Shown here piece by piece: positions 48,665 to 60,961 of a DNA stretch of 64,000 bases. Both the position numbers and the translations under genes were made by a program. How positions within the stretch are numbered: position 1 is the first letter of the stretch; each line of letters opens with the position of its first letter. The DNA lies in contig OX419758.1 of assembly GCA_948567375.1 (NCBI GenBank), positions 52,581,001 to 52,645,000 on the forward strand. The letters are read 5' to 3'. The DNA is from Lunularia cruciata. Taxonomy: Eukaryota; Streptophyta; Marchantiopsida; Lunulariales; Lunulariaceae. The notes below the pieces were generated by a model. That model was not told the DNA's origin and made no database searches. It saw only the letters and a list, made by a program, of their open reading frames with translations.

Positions 48665-49270
48665 GTCCAGTGGCTACCAAGGTCGATGAAGTCAACACAT
48701 TTGTTTCTAGAATCCAACAAGGTGTGGAGAGCGCCAAGCACAGATTACAGATTGCACAAAATTGATAGAAGCAGTATGCTGATGCACACCGTCGGCACAT
48801 GGAGTTCAATGTTGGGGATCAAGTGTGGCTATCGACAACCAACCTCACCTTAGTTGGACCTCGTAAGCTCAGACCTCATTTTATTGGGCCTTTTCTTGAT
48901 TCTTTGTCACATCGGCGCTGTGGCCTATCGCCTTGAGCTACCACCACACATGAAGATCCATCCAGTGTTCCATGTCTCCCTACTACGTAGATATGCTCCC
49001 CAATCAGGCCAAGGTCATTCCACACTAGACATTCAACCTTGTTTGACACTCATTGATGGCACAGAGGAATATGAAGTGGAGCGGATTCTCCAAAAACACA
49101 TGCGTGGTACTCGCCACCCACGGGTGGACTATCTAGTACAATGGAAAGGTTACCCCTCTATGAAGCCACCTAGGAGCCCGCTGCCAATTTGGCACATGCA
49201 CCTATGTTGGTGCAAGCATTTGAGCAACAATTGCACAATGAGGACGTTGCGTCTTAAAAGGAGGGAGGTC
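48665..49270 (+). pseudogene. Integrase C-terminus and chromodomain of the family-2 element
   Basis: [20 protein letters not shown]-type sequence leads to [20 protein letters not shown] and a chromodomain (EEYEVERILQ ... VDYLVQWKGYPS) with a frameshift before the final W-E-P. A polypurine tract AAAAGGAGGGAGGTC ends at 49270, adjoining the 3' LTR. Confidence 0.87.
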
Positions 49271-50002
49271 TGTAATACCAAGAGCTAGCCATATGAGCTA
49301 GATGTGAAATTTGGTTTGGTAACATCTAGAATGATGTTATACATGATGGTTGAAATAGATCAAATAGAAGTATCACCAAAAGAGTACTTCTACTAATAGG
49401 GCAGAAACCGAAATAGACTTAAGAACATTAGAACCAATAGCTAGATATATGATTTAAAGGTGAGAATTGGTTTGGTAACATCTAGAAGGATGTTACACAT
49501 GATGAACTAAACAGATCAGAAAGAGGTATCACCAAAAGGAGACTTCTACTAATAGAGTAGGAACCAAAATATGCCTGAAATCTTTGAAGGCAATTTCGGA
49601 GGCCTAAACGGATGAATTAGGCCTCAAAAATGTGCAGATTCCCGCCTATGAAGGAAAGGCTAGCCTTCTTCTCCCCTGCTTTCTCTTGTCGAGAGCTTTC
49701 CAACGGTACCTTACGTGATTCTGAGATTCCTACAAGAAGATTCCCTAAAAGATTCACTCCGGTCAAAGCTTGTTTGACTAACCAGATAGGACCTAGACCA
49801 GACATGTCACCCATCCAAGTAAGTAATCTAAGGGTGGAGTTTGCCGACATGTCACCTATCTATGTCCCTAATCCTATGGTGGAGCTTCCTTGGAGGAGAT
49901 CCTCTTTGTCTATATAATAAAGAGAAGGTGCTCCCTTGGGGCATCGAATGTTTGAGTATGCAATCTGTGTTTTCTCTCTTCTCTTGTCCTTGGAGTATGA
50001 CA
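49271..50002 (+). repeat. 3' LTR of the family-2 element
   Basis: Starts TGTAATACCA like the 5' LTR and carries one 47-bp unit. Its last bases read GAGTATGACA where the 5' LTR has GAGTATTACA. GACATGGAGGC already fits the coding sequence of the adjoining gypsy, so up to four terminal LTR bases may be missing. Confidence 0.88.
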
Positions 50003-50875
50003 TGGAGGCTATTTGCACATATTCCTTGGCCTATGGATGTGAGCAAAGTGCAAGTATTCCTTTGGTTGGTAAACTTGTATCACCAACATGTTAGAGGATT
50101 TAGTTCTAGTATGAAGGCCTTGATGAAGTCGACCAAGCTTAGATAAGAGTGGTGTTGTAGAGATGTACAAGAGAGAGCTTTTATTGAGCTCAAGGAAAGG
50201 TTGACATCTGCCCTTATTCTTAAGAGACCAGCCAGATGTGACCATTCTAGGTTCATATTGATTGGAGTATGTTGGGGCTTGGAGTAGTGGTCACCTAAGA
50301 AAATGATGAGGGAAAGGAATTTATGGTGGCCTATGCTAGTTACTCCAACAATTCAATAGAGGCAAAGTATAATTTATATGAGAGAGAATGCTTGGCAAAA
50401 ATGTGGGTAGTAGCACATTTCTGATGTTACCTATTTGGTAACTCTTTCATTATTATCATTGGTCATCAACCACTAAAGTGGTTGATGGAGTCCAAAAAGC
50501 TTTCAAGGAAGCTTGCATGATGGGCTCTTATTTTTAGGAATATGATTTAGTGATTATTCACAAACTTGGAGTGGTGAAAATATGATGTAGATGGGTTGAG
50601 TAAAAACCCATGTCCTAACCAATATGATCAGATCATATTGGCATGGCAAGACAAATGAGGAGATGATGTCAGATTGGCATGCATATGCTTTTCTATGTAT
50701 ATTTTTTGAGACTTTGATGATATCTCTTTCAACAAATATAAAAGGAGTTATTGAGGTCACAAATCTAAAGGTGGAGATATTGCCACAAGTTAGTGAGATT
50801 TCATGATGATGTCTTAATAATGAATTATCTTTACATTAGTGGTGTGGGTAGCACAATTGGTGCCAAGGAGAGAGA
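50003..50875 (+). pseudogene. PHD-finger gypsy element, 5' fragment: RT end and RNase H
   Basis: Plus strand: WPMDVSKVQVFLWLVNLYHQ (RT thumb), then RNase H remnants (FIELKERLTSALIL, a Cys/Gly-rich DASDWG counterpart near 50250, VVAYASRSNN-like sequence near 50330, GHQPLKWLMES near 50465, DGLSKNPCPN near 50590). Several stops and shifts. The frame ends at TIGAKERD near 50870 and resumes at 59591 beyond a nested element. Confidence 0.82.
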
Positions 50876-51203
50876 TCGAGTAAGGAGAGAAAGATCATAT
50901 TGGTATTGTTGAATGAGGTAAAATCCAAATGCCTAGCATGAGCTTGGGCTTTGGTATTTATAAAGAATATACAAGGCTCTTGGAAAGCTTCCTCTTAGAA
51001 GCCGTCTACTTGGCATGCAAGCTAAGCTAATTGGGAAGCTTCCCAAGAAGCTACCTATTTGGCATACATATTACTCAATACTTGGAAGGTACCAAGAAGC
51101 TTCCTAAATGCTTCTAGCGTATTCTTGTAATTCTTGGCTAATTTGACCTATTTGCAACTTTGTTAGTCTCAACTAACTTGTTTATAAATTCCATATTGTT
51201 ACA
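50876..51203 (-). repeat. 3' LTR of copy D, first bases deleted
   Basis: Shows AATGCCTAGCATGAGC, TATA (GTATTTATAA on plus, near 50954), GAAGCTTCCCAAGAAG and CCATATTGTTACA as in copy A. The expected TGTAAAAGATC start is replaced by host-gypsy sequence ending GAGATCG, with GATC shared by both. Confidence 0.82.
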
Positions 51204-54200
51204 TATTCTCCCATCACTAGTTGGTGATGTCTTTGTCACCATGGAAGTTTCAAACTCTTGGATGGCCGTTTGTGCATTGTAGAGATGAGAAGAAGGCTCC
51301 TTAGTGGCGTCATGAAATAGATATCCTTTCCAAAGGGTTTTGTATTCAATGAGTTGTTGGTAATCATGTTGAATGTTGCATGTTGCAATGTGCAAAGATA
51401 TGATCAACTTCATACTCCTCATTATCATTGACAAGGATATGAAGAGGAGGGAGTTTGACAAGAATAATCCATCTCCCTCAAGAGGGAGATGGATTAAAAA
51501 CAAATGTTTCAACTTTGAAACATGAAAGACAAGGTGGCTTTGCATATGACTAGGTAAGTCAAGTTGATAAGCAACAAGAGAAATGATTTAGGTAATATCA
51601 AATGAACCTATCCAATTAGGAGTAAGTTTATGGATGTGGATACCAATTGGGAAAAGTAGATTATCAGAAGAAAGAATGACCTTATCACTTAGCTGAAAGA
51701 TAAAATTACTACAATGTTGATCCACATATTGCTTTTGATGATTTTGAGCAATAAGGAGATAAGATTTGGCTTGCTATAGGGAGAAAGATATTATGGACAA
51801 GAAGGTGGAAGTATGAGGAATGTGAGATGGCGAGAGAGAGCAAGAAGGAAATTTGGAACAAGTAGGTCTTAGCTAAAATTAAGGGAGAAAGGAGAGAATC
51901 TAATGCTTGCTTGGAGTTATTGTAGAAAAACTTAACAACTACAAGGTATTCATTCTAATTGGTTGGTGAAAATTGACAAATGCACAAAGCATATCTTCCA
52001 AGGTGGAATTTGCACATTTGGGATGCCCATCAATTTGAGGATGATAGGATGTGGACAAAGAAAGCTTAGGACCAAGTACCTTGAAGAGTGCTTGGTAAAA
52101 TTTACCAATGAATCAAGGATCACAATTAAAGATGAGTACACAAGGCATCTTATGATGCTTGAAGATATTGTCAAAGTAGATCTGGGCCAATGTTAGATAT
52201 GGGCCTATATTAGAGCATCCATTATATCAAAGGTTGGTGTCAAATGGATTTTTCTACTAAGCTTATCAACAAACACCACAATTGTTGAATGACCTTGCTT
52301 TGTCATTGGCAAGGATGTGATGAGATCTAAGCTCACATGTTCTCATAAAGCAGATAGGATGGGAAGTGGTTTGAGTAGTCTATCTAGTTTTTGGTTGCTT
52401 GCTTTGTTGCATTGGCAACTCTTACAAGATTGAACAAAGTCTTGAACTTCAATACTATGTTTGGCCACCACCATTGTTATTATAGAGTACTCAAGGTCTT
52501 GTCTACTCTTATGAATCTTGGAATTGGTAAGTCATGTGCCTCTTGAAGTCATGCCAAGCATAGATCACCTAAAGTTGGAAGATAGATATGGTTCTCATAA
52601 CATAGATGTCCATATTTGAGTGAAAAGGTATTGTACTCCTTTTCATGTGCTGCAAGACAACCTTGTACCAATTGAAAGAAGAGATCTTATTGTAAAGCAA
52701 TTCTAAACTCAATTTGGACCTTGAATCAATTGACACTATCATAATTGCTATTGTGATGAGAGATTTAAGAAGAGTCTTCAAATTTGGTTGTTATGACAAT
52801 GCATTAGGGATGACCTGGAATTTTTTGGGCTTGTACTCAAGCTTGATGTCAAAAAAAATTTGTTGTTCTTCCTATTGATGATATCAACTCTTCATGTGCT
52901 CCATATGTAATATTTGTAACAAAAGTTTGTGATTGGTTTGCATGATCACTTGTTTCTCCAAGATATAATACCTCCATACCTTGGTGGTATATATCATTGC
53001 TAAATGTTCTTGATCTCAATTAAAGTAATTCCTTTCTATGGTGTTTGGAAAAACACAAAGGCAATAGGATGTACCCCATCTTGAAATTCTTGCTACAACA
53101 TTGCTCCAATAGCAAAGTTAGAAGCATTAAAATCAACCACACAAGGTAGTTGAGGATCATATGGTTGAAGGATGGGTTGTGAGGACACCATATGCTTTAG
53201 TTTCTTGAATGCTTCATTTTGCTTGGTGGTCCAATCCACTAAAAGCTTGAGGCCTTTCCTAAGAGTTTAGTCAATGGCGTGGCCACATGAGCATAGTAGT
53301 GGATGAACCATTGGTAAAGAATTACCAATCCATTAAACACCAACACTTCCATTGCATCCTTTGGAGTAGGCCAATCATTAATGGCCTTGATTTTCTCTTC
53401 TTCCATCTTGATCCCCTCTAATGAGACCTTATGATCCAAGAAGGTAACTTCTTATTGCCAAAAGGCACACTTTGACTTCTTGCAATAAAACTTCCATTGA
53501 TGTAGTTTTCCTAGGACTTCTCATTTGTGATTCATAAACTTTGCCTCTATCTTACTATAGATTAAAATTTCATCCAAGAACACCATCACATATTGATCCA
53601 ACAGCCCATCCAATAGTCAATGTATTTGATTCATGAAGACTATTGGAGCATTAGTGAATCTAAAAGGTGAAACTCTCCATTCAAAATGCCCATACCTTGT
53701 GCAAAAGGTAGTATTTTACACATCTTCCTTGTAAATGAGAATTTTCCAATAGTCACTTTGAAGATCCAACTTAGAGAAGCATTGTGCTCCACTCAAATGA
53801 TCTAAGAAGTCATCAATCTGAGACAAAGGATATGCATTCTTCATAGTGTGTTTATTGAAGCCACAATAGTCAATATAGAAGAAAAATTCCTTTATCCTTC
53901 TTTGGGACAAATAGTACCAATGGTCCATAAGGAGATGTTCTATATCTTATGAAATCCTTCTCCAACAAATCCATCATTGTTGTTCAAAGCTCTTTTAACT
54001 CTTTTTGATGAAAGCCAATAGATTGGTCTACTTGTTGGAGTACTTCTTTGCAATAACTTGAACTTGAAAGTCATATCACAATGGGAGGGTAATCCCTTTG
54101 ATATATCATCTAGAAACGCAATTGTAAACTCTTGAACTATCTAGACACAAATTGGGCAATTTGTTTGAGGTTGTCTATTCTTGAGTGGACATTCGACAAT

Positions 54201-55056
54201 ATGATGTCCAATTTGGTACCAATAAAGCAACTACCATTTTATCACAATATCTTTCTATTTGTAGTGCCAAGTGGTCTCTGTTGGATGGCATCTATCTCAA
54301 TCAATATTGGCTCCTCCACCCATGTGTAGTGTGTTGGCAAGTTTTATGAAGGTTGAAGTCAAGATCAAGGTATAGCAACCAAGGAATCAAAGCACTCATC
54401 CAACTGCATGGCTTCCTTGCATGACTTTAAGCCCCTCACAATCAATCCAAAGCTTCACCTTTTAGTATATCTTGAATCTACATTATGGTTTTCTCAAATT
54501 GAGTGATGTAGTTTCTCATAGAAACCAATCTATTTAAATTTTCCCAATCTATCTTGTTTGGCTTGTATCATATTTCTAATTTAGAATCTCCTAATTATTG
54601 TACCTTTGAATTCTTTCCATTTTGAGATAAGCACAAAAAATTTCCATTCAGCTTGCTCTACTTGAAATTGCCATTATATTTTTGCCACTCCATCCAATTG
54701 GCTTGAAGTCAAGAGAATCTATCTTTATTCATCTTAAGGGTTTATAGATTCAAAATAATATTTATAATCAAACACAAAATTCTCATTTGCACCAAAGAGA
54801 TTCTTGCCTTCAAATACTTGCCTTCAAATACTTCAAAATTTGGATATTTTCTTCTCCTTCTTCAAATGGTGCTCTATCTACATGCTCTTGTTATTGATGA
54901 TCTCTTTCTTCTAACAATCAAGTATAATGATTGATTTGTTGTTGCATAGCAATAATAACTTTGGGCATAACCACCATGGTTACTATTCTATCAAACTACA
55001 TATGATTTTTTAGTTAACATGTAGATGCAACATGTCCACCATTCTTCATAAGTTAT
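51204..55056 (-). pseudogene. gag-pol remnants of copy D
   Basis: Minus strand, from 5' to 3' of the element: gag and zinc-knuckle remnants (54100-55000), RT (LDLQSDYWKILIYKEDV near 53720), RT thumb (KINDWPTPKDAMEV-like, near 53380), RNase H (near 53100-52900), integrase (near 52500-51800) and chromodomain (YKTLWKGYLFHDATKEPSSHL near 51290). All are riddled with stops. Confidence 0.8.
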
Positions 55057-55927
55057 TGTGGTGCCCACATTTTTTGTTTCTTTTCAAAATAAAGAAGAAG
55101 AAGTGTATAGAGAAGTCAGATTGTGCATGTATGGCCAAAGAAGGCGAAGAAAAGAGTCTTTGGGATGAAACCCGAAGTAAAGTGACTTCGAATCATAAGG
55201 CAAAGTACTCAAAAATGCCTTGTTAGCATACAACCTGAAGTAAATTGTCTTTGTATCGGGGGGAGCTCAACCCGAGGCAAAGACAGTCTAACAACCTTTC
55301 ATTGGGGAGAGAAATTCAAGAAGGGACCGTTCAAAAACCGGCGGCCCATACACGCAAAAGTTGATTGACAGTGATAGGTGCATGTAGGAGGTGTGATTTC
55401 TCGGTAGAAACTCAAAGTGAAGAAAGACGAAGAAGCACAACTCTATAAAAATCAAACTCGCAATGACAAAATGTTGAGTAATTTTCCTTTGCCGTTGAGA
55501 AGTCATCTTGCAGGTGATCGTGGGAAGGGAAATAGAGTTGGAATTGCGTTAGTGCGTAAGGGAGAAGTTGCGAGAGTGAAATCAAGAGATAGTGTAAAGG
55601 TAGAAGAGATAGGAGGAGGAAAGAAGAACTCTGAATTTTCAGTGAGAAATCATGCGATTCGGAGGTTAGATGTAAATGCTAGGATCAAAGTCTTGAGCCA
55701 ACTTTGGATCACTTTTCTGGCATGGAACTGAAGTATGAGCTTTCCAAGTTTCATGACATAAATCATCAAGAGCAAGTGTCTCGATGGACCCAAGGAAGAA
55801 GGGAAGAGAGGAAATCCGGCTCGCTGGACAGAGTTGGATTGGAGACATGTACTCGGAAAGGAAGCAGGCTTGGAGCAGGGAGCCACGTTATTGGGGAAGA
55901 GAGAGATAGCTCAAGAAATTTCAGGAA

Positions 55928-56416
55928 GTGAGAGATGCATTCTTGTCAAAGTGGACAAAGAATGGGTACAAAGTTAAGAGCTACAAAGACCCTGTGAAGA
56001 GAGGAATCATGAGTGCACTGATGGCCATCCTGAAGCCGGAGAGAACCACTTATGTGATGAAACACCAAGCGGTGTTCTTTCACAAGCTATTTGTAGGAGA
56101 ACCGATCAATTGGGTGAGGTGTTTCCATAGGAGAACAAGGAAGATGGTGTGGAATTTGCGGGATAAATTGCCTCTACACTACATCATGCCGTTTGCAGCA
56201 CATTTCTACCTTGGGCTAAATTTCATGAACTTGGCGGAGCGGACTCGGATGGTGTTGCACTTCCATCTTGATTTGCAAAAGGAGGTCGATGTCGAGGAGC
56301 AGCAATACATATTGCAAATCAGGAGCACCAACGACTACTACACGAAGATAGGGAAGAACGTGGAGGTCGTAGTGAGTACCCTGAATACGAAGAAGGAGTC
56401 GGCAGGGCGAAGCTAA
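55928..56416 (+). pseudogene. Unknown protein segment in the 3.8-kb insert
   Basis: An open stretch of 162 codons with no recognised domain (MKHQAVFFHKLFVGEPINWV; LPLHYIMPFAAHFYLGLNFM). A -1 shift near 56400 joins it to a basic, AT-hook-like patch (RKTRRGNPRRG, about 56435-56465) and a very acidic stretch with a GAA microsatellite (56624-56648). Together with the next entry it reads as one large decayed gene. Confidence 0.4.
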
Positions 56417-56753
56417 AGACACAAAGAAACCTCGGAAGACACGGAGAGGCAACCCGAGGCGAGGTATGGTGGTGATCAAGTCGGAGGATGAAGACTCGGA
56501 AGGTGATGCCGAGCTTAAGACTGAAGACTTGGAACACGAGGAAGAGCCTAAGCTAACGCTGTAGAGTGGAGATACAAGTAGCAATAGCGAAGGAGGAGAA
56601 ATGACATCGGCACCAATGGATGAAGAAGAAGAAGAAGAAGAAGAAGTTTAGGCAGCAATTGAAGCCGAGGACAACACACAGTTGGAAGACAAAGTAACTA
56701 TGCCCGAAGAGAAGAAGATCGCAGTATAGAGAGGAGTTTGCTCAAGACGTAAG

Positions 56754-58049
56754 GTGAAATGTGAAGCGGGGCCAAGTAAGGCAAAAGAAGACGTGAGTGA
56801 AAGCTTGGAAAGTGAGGCATCGATTCCGATACAAAGACTGCAGAGACGAAGGCGAGTATCAGGCAAACAAGAAGGGAGAAGGGAGATCACTCCGCAGGTT
56901 GAAGTAGTTGCCAGTGATGGAGTGGAGTACCTGTGGGAGATTGTGTGCCCATTGCTGGTGAAGTTGGAGTACAAGAAGAAGGAAATGCAGTCAACATGTC
57001 CGGAAGTGAAGACTATTTTGCAAGTATTATCGAGATTAGAAGAAGAAAACTTGGAGTTGAAGAAGAGTCTAACCCGAGGTGAGGAGGAAAGAGAAGTACT
57101 GCAAGCGGAGGTAGTAGTGAGAAGTCAGGTAATTGAAGACCTGAAGAGAGAAGTAAATTATTGAGAGGATCTTGTGAAGAAGAGTGACATAGCAAGGGAG
57201 AGACAAGTAGCTGAGTATGAGATCTTGAAGTAGCAGTTTGCTGATTCAAGAGTAGAGGTAATCCATGCTATGGCGGGAGTAGCTGCAAAGGATCAGGAGC
57301 TCGATAGGGTGATGGAGAGTGTCAAGGAGAAGAAGCACCTTTGGCAACAAGAGTTGGCGGCACAATATAGAGAAGAAGACCAATTACAAGAATTACTTTG
57401 TAATCAGGAGGAGAGAGTTGTCCAGAAGGAGAAGGAGAAGGAGTCGCTGAAAGCCGAGTTTGAGGCGGAGTTGGTGATGTATCAAGAGGATTGGCTTGCA
57501 GATTGGGAACGTGAGAGAAAGATGAGATTGGAGCCATTGAAGGAGATAGTCCTCTGAATGAATGCAATGTTAAGTACAGAGGCCAGCATTTAGATTGAAG
57601 AGACGAGGCTACACGAGTTGAAGTTGTTGGTGCAGGAGACGAGGCAAAGACAAGCGAAGGATATAGATATGAATGCCTTGTTAATTAGTCTCAGAACTTG
57701 TGTAGACAAAAAGATTTTAGAGGTAGAGGATAACATTTCAATTAGATTAGACTTAGTGAAACTAGAGATAGAAAAGCTTTGGAAAGATGTTAGAGCAAAA
57801 CCCGAAGTAGATAACATAGGAGTACAAATGTCTTCGGAGTTACCATTGGAGACATTGGAGAAGAGTGGGTCTAGAGATGAAGAGTTAGATAGATTACTCA
57901 CTAGTGCAATTTCAGATCAAGAAAGAGAATTACTGGATCTAGTAGAAGAAGAAGAAAATACAAGACCCAAGGAAAAAGTAGTAGGAAGTAAAATTACTTT
58001 GGGTTTGGGTTTGAAAGCCGATGATAAAGTAGACATCGGATCGGAGTAG
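56754..58049 (+). pseudogene. Coiled-coil part of the large decayed gene in the 3.8-kb insert
   Basis: Three open stretches (56754-57164, 57270-57557, 57618-58049) separated by single stops. All have heptad-like Leu/Glu/Lys patterns: LEEENLELKKSLTRGEEERE, DQLQELLCNQEERVVQKEKE, LVKLEIEKLWKDVRA. This predicts long coiled coils. The family is not recognised. The phrase ACCCGARG recurs several times through the insert (for example near 55172, 55272, 56450, 57070 and 57800). Confidence 0.4.
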
Positions 58050-59034
58050 TAACAGATTTTGAGATTTGAAAAGGCAGATATGAAGAGGTGCATTGTCATT
58101 TTGGATCTACAGGTTAGAAGAGTTGTTGTAGAACGGTATAGTTGTTAGAATTGTCAATTTGTTCACTATTTAACAGTGGCATTCGCAGAGAATTGTTGTT
58201 CAGTGCTCATAATTTCTGAGAATAGATAAAGCAAAGTGTTGTGAAGCAGTGCTCGTTGCTTGAGCTTGATTCCAAGTATCAACTTTGTAATTGTGTTTGT
58301 GAGTGTGTGAAGAAATTTGAAGTGCAAGTCAGAGTGCTTGTTGGATGTTGGATTCCACAGCCTTGATCTTCATTCCGTGTGTTTGATCTTGAGTGAAGTG
58401 CAATTGAAGCAATGCCTTGACAGATCTCTGAGGAATTGTAGTGTTGGTAGTATTCTGCATTTGTGAGTGCAATGCAAGGTTGATGTGAAGCAATTTTGAT
58501 TGAGGAAGTTGTGCCTTCAGTGGAGGGTGGAACACAATTATGAGGCAAAGTCGTTTTGCAGTGAAGTGCAGTTTTTGGGAGAGCCTGAATCATCACAATC
58601 AAGATTGTTTGGAAAGATTTGTTGGAGTTGTGATTAAGAAGTGTAAATTTGTGACAAGACTACGAATCAGTGCTTGTTACTCTCTTCTAGGGTGTGGTTT
58701 CTACTTGAGAGACTAAAGAAGAACTCAAGAAGAACTAAATTGTTCCTTTGCTTTGTATTTGGGCATTTCTGACTCGTATCTCTGCGGGAACAAACTTTAC
58801 TTACCCGATTACCGCAAAAGTGATATTTGCCGGGTTGTCACAGTTACAATCAGAATTATCAATGGTTCACCATACAAGGTGATTGCATTCAAAAAAATTT
58901 ACCCAAAGCATGAGATGATGAATTGCATGACATGATACTTTTGTAGTATATAAAGACAAAAATTCTAATGGTTTGGGTGAAATGGATTTGATAGTCCATA
59001 AATTCCATCCATCCTGTTCTTGCTCTAATACCAA

Positions 59035-59590
59035 TGTAAAAGACCGAGGCGAGAATTTGGAGAATGGAAGACCAAAGTGAAGATCACATTGGGACTCTTG
59101 AATGAAGTAAACTTTGAATACTTAGCATGAGCTTGGGCTTTGTTATTTATAAGGAATATAGAAAGCTCTTGGGAAGCTTCTCAAGAAGCTTGCAAAAAGT
59201 TTCCTTCTTTGAGTGCAAGCTAAGCTAATCAAAAAGCTTCTTAAGAAGCTTCCTTTTAGAAGCAATCTACTTGGTGTATAAGCTAAGTTAGTCAAGAAGC
59301 TTCCCAAGAAGCTTCCTCCTAGAAATGGCCTACTTGGCATACACATTCCTTGATACTTGGAATGTACCAAGAAGTTTCTTATATGCTTTTAGAACATTCT
59401 TATAATTCTTGGCTGTGGACCTGGGTTGACGAATTGACTCCCCGCTTTGTGTTCCTTGCTCGGTCTTGGTCAGAATTGCTTCCCCAATCGTAGATATTTT
59501 AGCTACGCCTTGTGCCACGGGACTTAATTTGGCCCATTTTCTCCTTCATTAGTCTTGACTAACTTGTTTATAAACTCCATATTTGTTACA
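59035..59590 (-). repeat. 5' LTR of copy D with an internal 130-bp insertion
   Basis: TGTAAAAGACCG at the start and ATTTGTTACA at the end, 556 bp. The excess over about 425 bp is a block at about 59413-59541 (GTGGACCTGGGTTGACGAAT ...) absent from other copies. The primer-binding site on the element strand is TTGGTATTAGAGC. Several GAAGCTTC palindromes are present but with 4-base gaps. Confidence 0.85.
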
Positions 59591-59975
59591 AATCATGTCC
59601 TTCAACAAGCCATGCAATTTAGATTAGAAAGTAGACATCTTCTTTGTGTATGGAAGGATGGTACAGTGAGAGTAATACCACTTCTATCTCAAAGATCACA
59701 ATCGGTACATCATGCTCATGAGGAGCTAGGACACTTCAGAGTAAAGCATATCTATAGCTTACTCTAGAGTCATTATTGGTGGTGTGGTATATAGACTAAT
59801 GTATAGCAATTTGTTGCCAAATATATGGTTTGTGACCAAGTTAGAGCATCATTTAATCTTCTCATGCCATAGTTACACTTATTACCTATCATGGGGTTAG
59901 GTTATTGCTAGAGTTTGGACTTTGCTAAATCTTTACCACTGAGAGATTGTGAGACATCATCAATATGTTTTGGTC

Positions 59976-60188
59976 TGTACCACCCATTTGTGCATGTATA
60001 TGGTATTGTGATATTTAGCGTGGTATTACAAGTACTTGAGAGATATTATTTATATAGAGATAAAGGATGGTTCTACATTAGTCATGATTAGCTAAAGTTA
60101 GTTATAGCTAAGATAGAGGGGACCTAACTTTAGAGGAAGTGGAAAAGATGAGCACCACTATTTTGGATTCTAGTGTGTTGACTTGGTA
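59976..60188 (+). repeat. Truncated family-3 LTR inside the PHD-gypsy integrase
   Basis: The first 213 bp of the family-3 LTR (start TGTACCACCCATTTGTGC), ending at TGTGTTGACTTGGTA. The rest of the LTR and probably some integrase sequence are deleted. Confidence 0.85.
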
Positions 60189-60961
60189 AGTACTTGATGG
60201 AAAAGTATGTAAGATTCTTACTTATTTTGGTGCACCAATAGAGATTTTGATTGATCAAGGTACAAAGGTTTTGCAAAATTTTAGGTCTTGATTGATTGCC
60301 GTATCACCTCTCAAGATCATCTTGAGGTATATGTAGAGGTATATAGTTTAGCAAAGAGAGTGGTTCAGACAATGAAGGGAAGTTTGCATAAGTATGATTT
60401 ATAGAGAGAGCACTATGGAGATTGGGATCTCCAATTACCTTGGTTGGCCATGGGGTATTGATTTAGCCAGCAAGGCTCCTTAGCATCCTTCTTCCTTTAC
60501 TTTCAAGTCTATGGACAAGATCCAAATTTACCTACAGCCATTTGTTGTGATGTTATTGTAGTTTTGGACTTGGATGATCTAGACATATAGATGAGAGCAT
60601 GTTCTCAATGGCAAAGATCTTTCATAGAGTGATCACAATGACCTTTGAAAACTTACCTATTGCTCAGCATAAAATTACCTTATGTTATGATATTATTTGA
60701 GGAAGAGATTATAGACCCTCAATCCATCAATTTCATTTGGGTGTATATGTATATCTCCAATAGACTATACCAATGATACTTGATGTGACTACCAACCGCA
60801 CTATCTTGAGAGTGTGTGATATTTTGCCTTATAGAGTCCTCGTGTTGAAAGGATATGGTGTTGTTTGGAAGGATCATGTGTGCAATTTTGCACCATGCCA
60901 TCTCCCAAATATTGTTAGCACTATGGATCCAAGCGTGGCAATTGTACATGCAAACTTGCAA

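Larger units (their letters stand above)
42631..50002 (+). mobile_element. Family-2 Ty3/gypsy chromovirus (plus strand), nearly full length
   Basis: LTRs at 42631-43457 and 49271-50002 are almost identical apart from a 47-bp tandem expansion in the 5' copy. This suggests a younger insertion than copy A. Internal order: primer-binding site, two pre-gag small ORFs, gag, protease, RT, RNase H, integrase, chromodomain, polypurine tract. Stops in gag and RT and a solo LTR in the integrase make it inactive. Left flank is a family-1 element, right flank is a different gypsy, and no target duplication is seen. Confidence 0.92.
55057..58842 (+). mobile_element. 3.8-kb insert with TG/CA ends and a coiled-coil ORF, no RT
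   Basis: Starts TGTGGTGCCCACA and ends GGGTTGTCACA. Flanks GTTAT (55052-55056) and GTTAC (58843-58847) are a near-perfect 5-bp duplication. It interrupts the pre-gag ORF of copy D exactly between the PLIILIVT and YEEWW parts. No terminal repeats of its own, no RT, integrase or transposase were seen. It could be a very long solo LTR, a non-autonomous LARD-like element, or a captured gene carried by one. Confidence 0.6.
50876..59590 (-). mobile_element. Family-1 chromovirus copy D, itself split by a 3.8-kb insert
   Basis: Minus-strand element with 3' LTR at about 50876-51203 and 5' LTR at 59035-59590. It has chromodomain, integrase, RNase H, RT and gag remnants from 51204 to 55056, and the primer-binding-site side from 58848 to 59034. 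It is more decayed than copies A and C. It lies inside the PHD gypsy, whose coding sequence continues on both sides (GAKERD left, VLQQAMQFRLE right). Confidence 0.88.
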
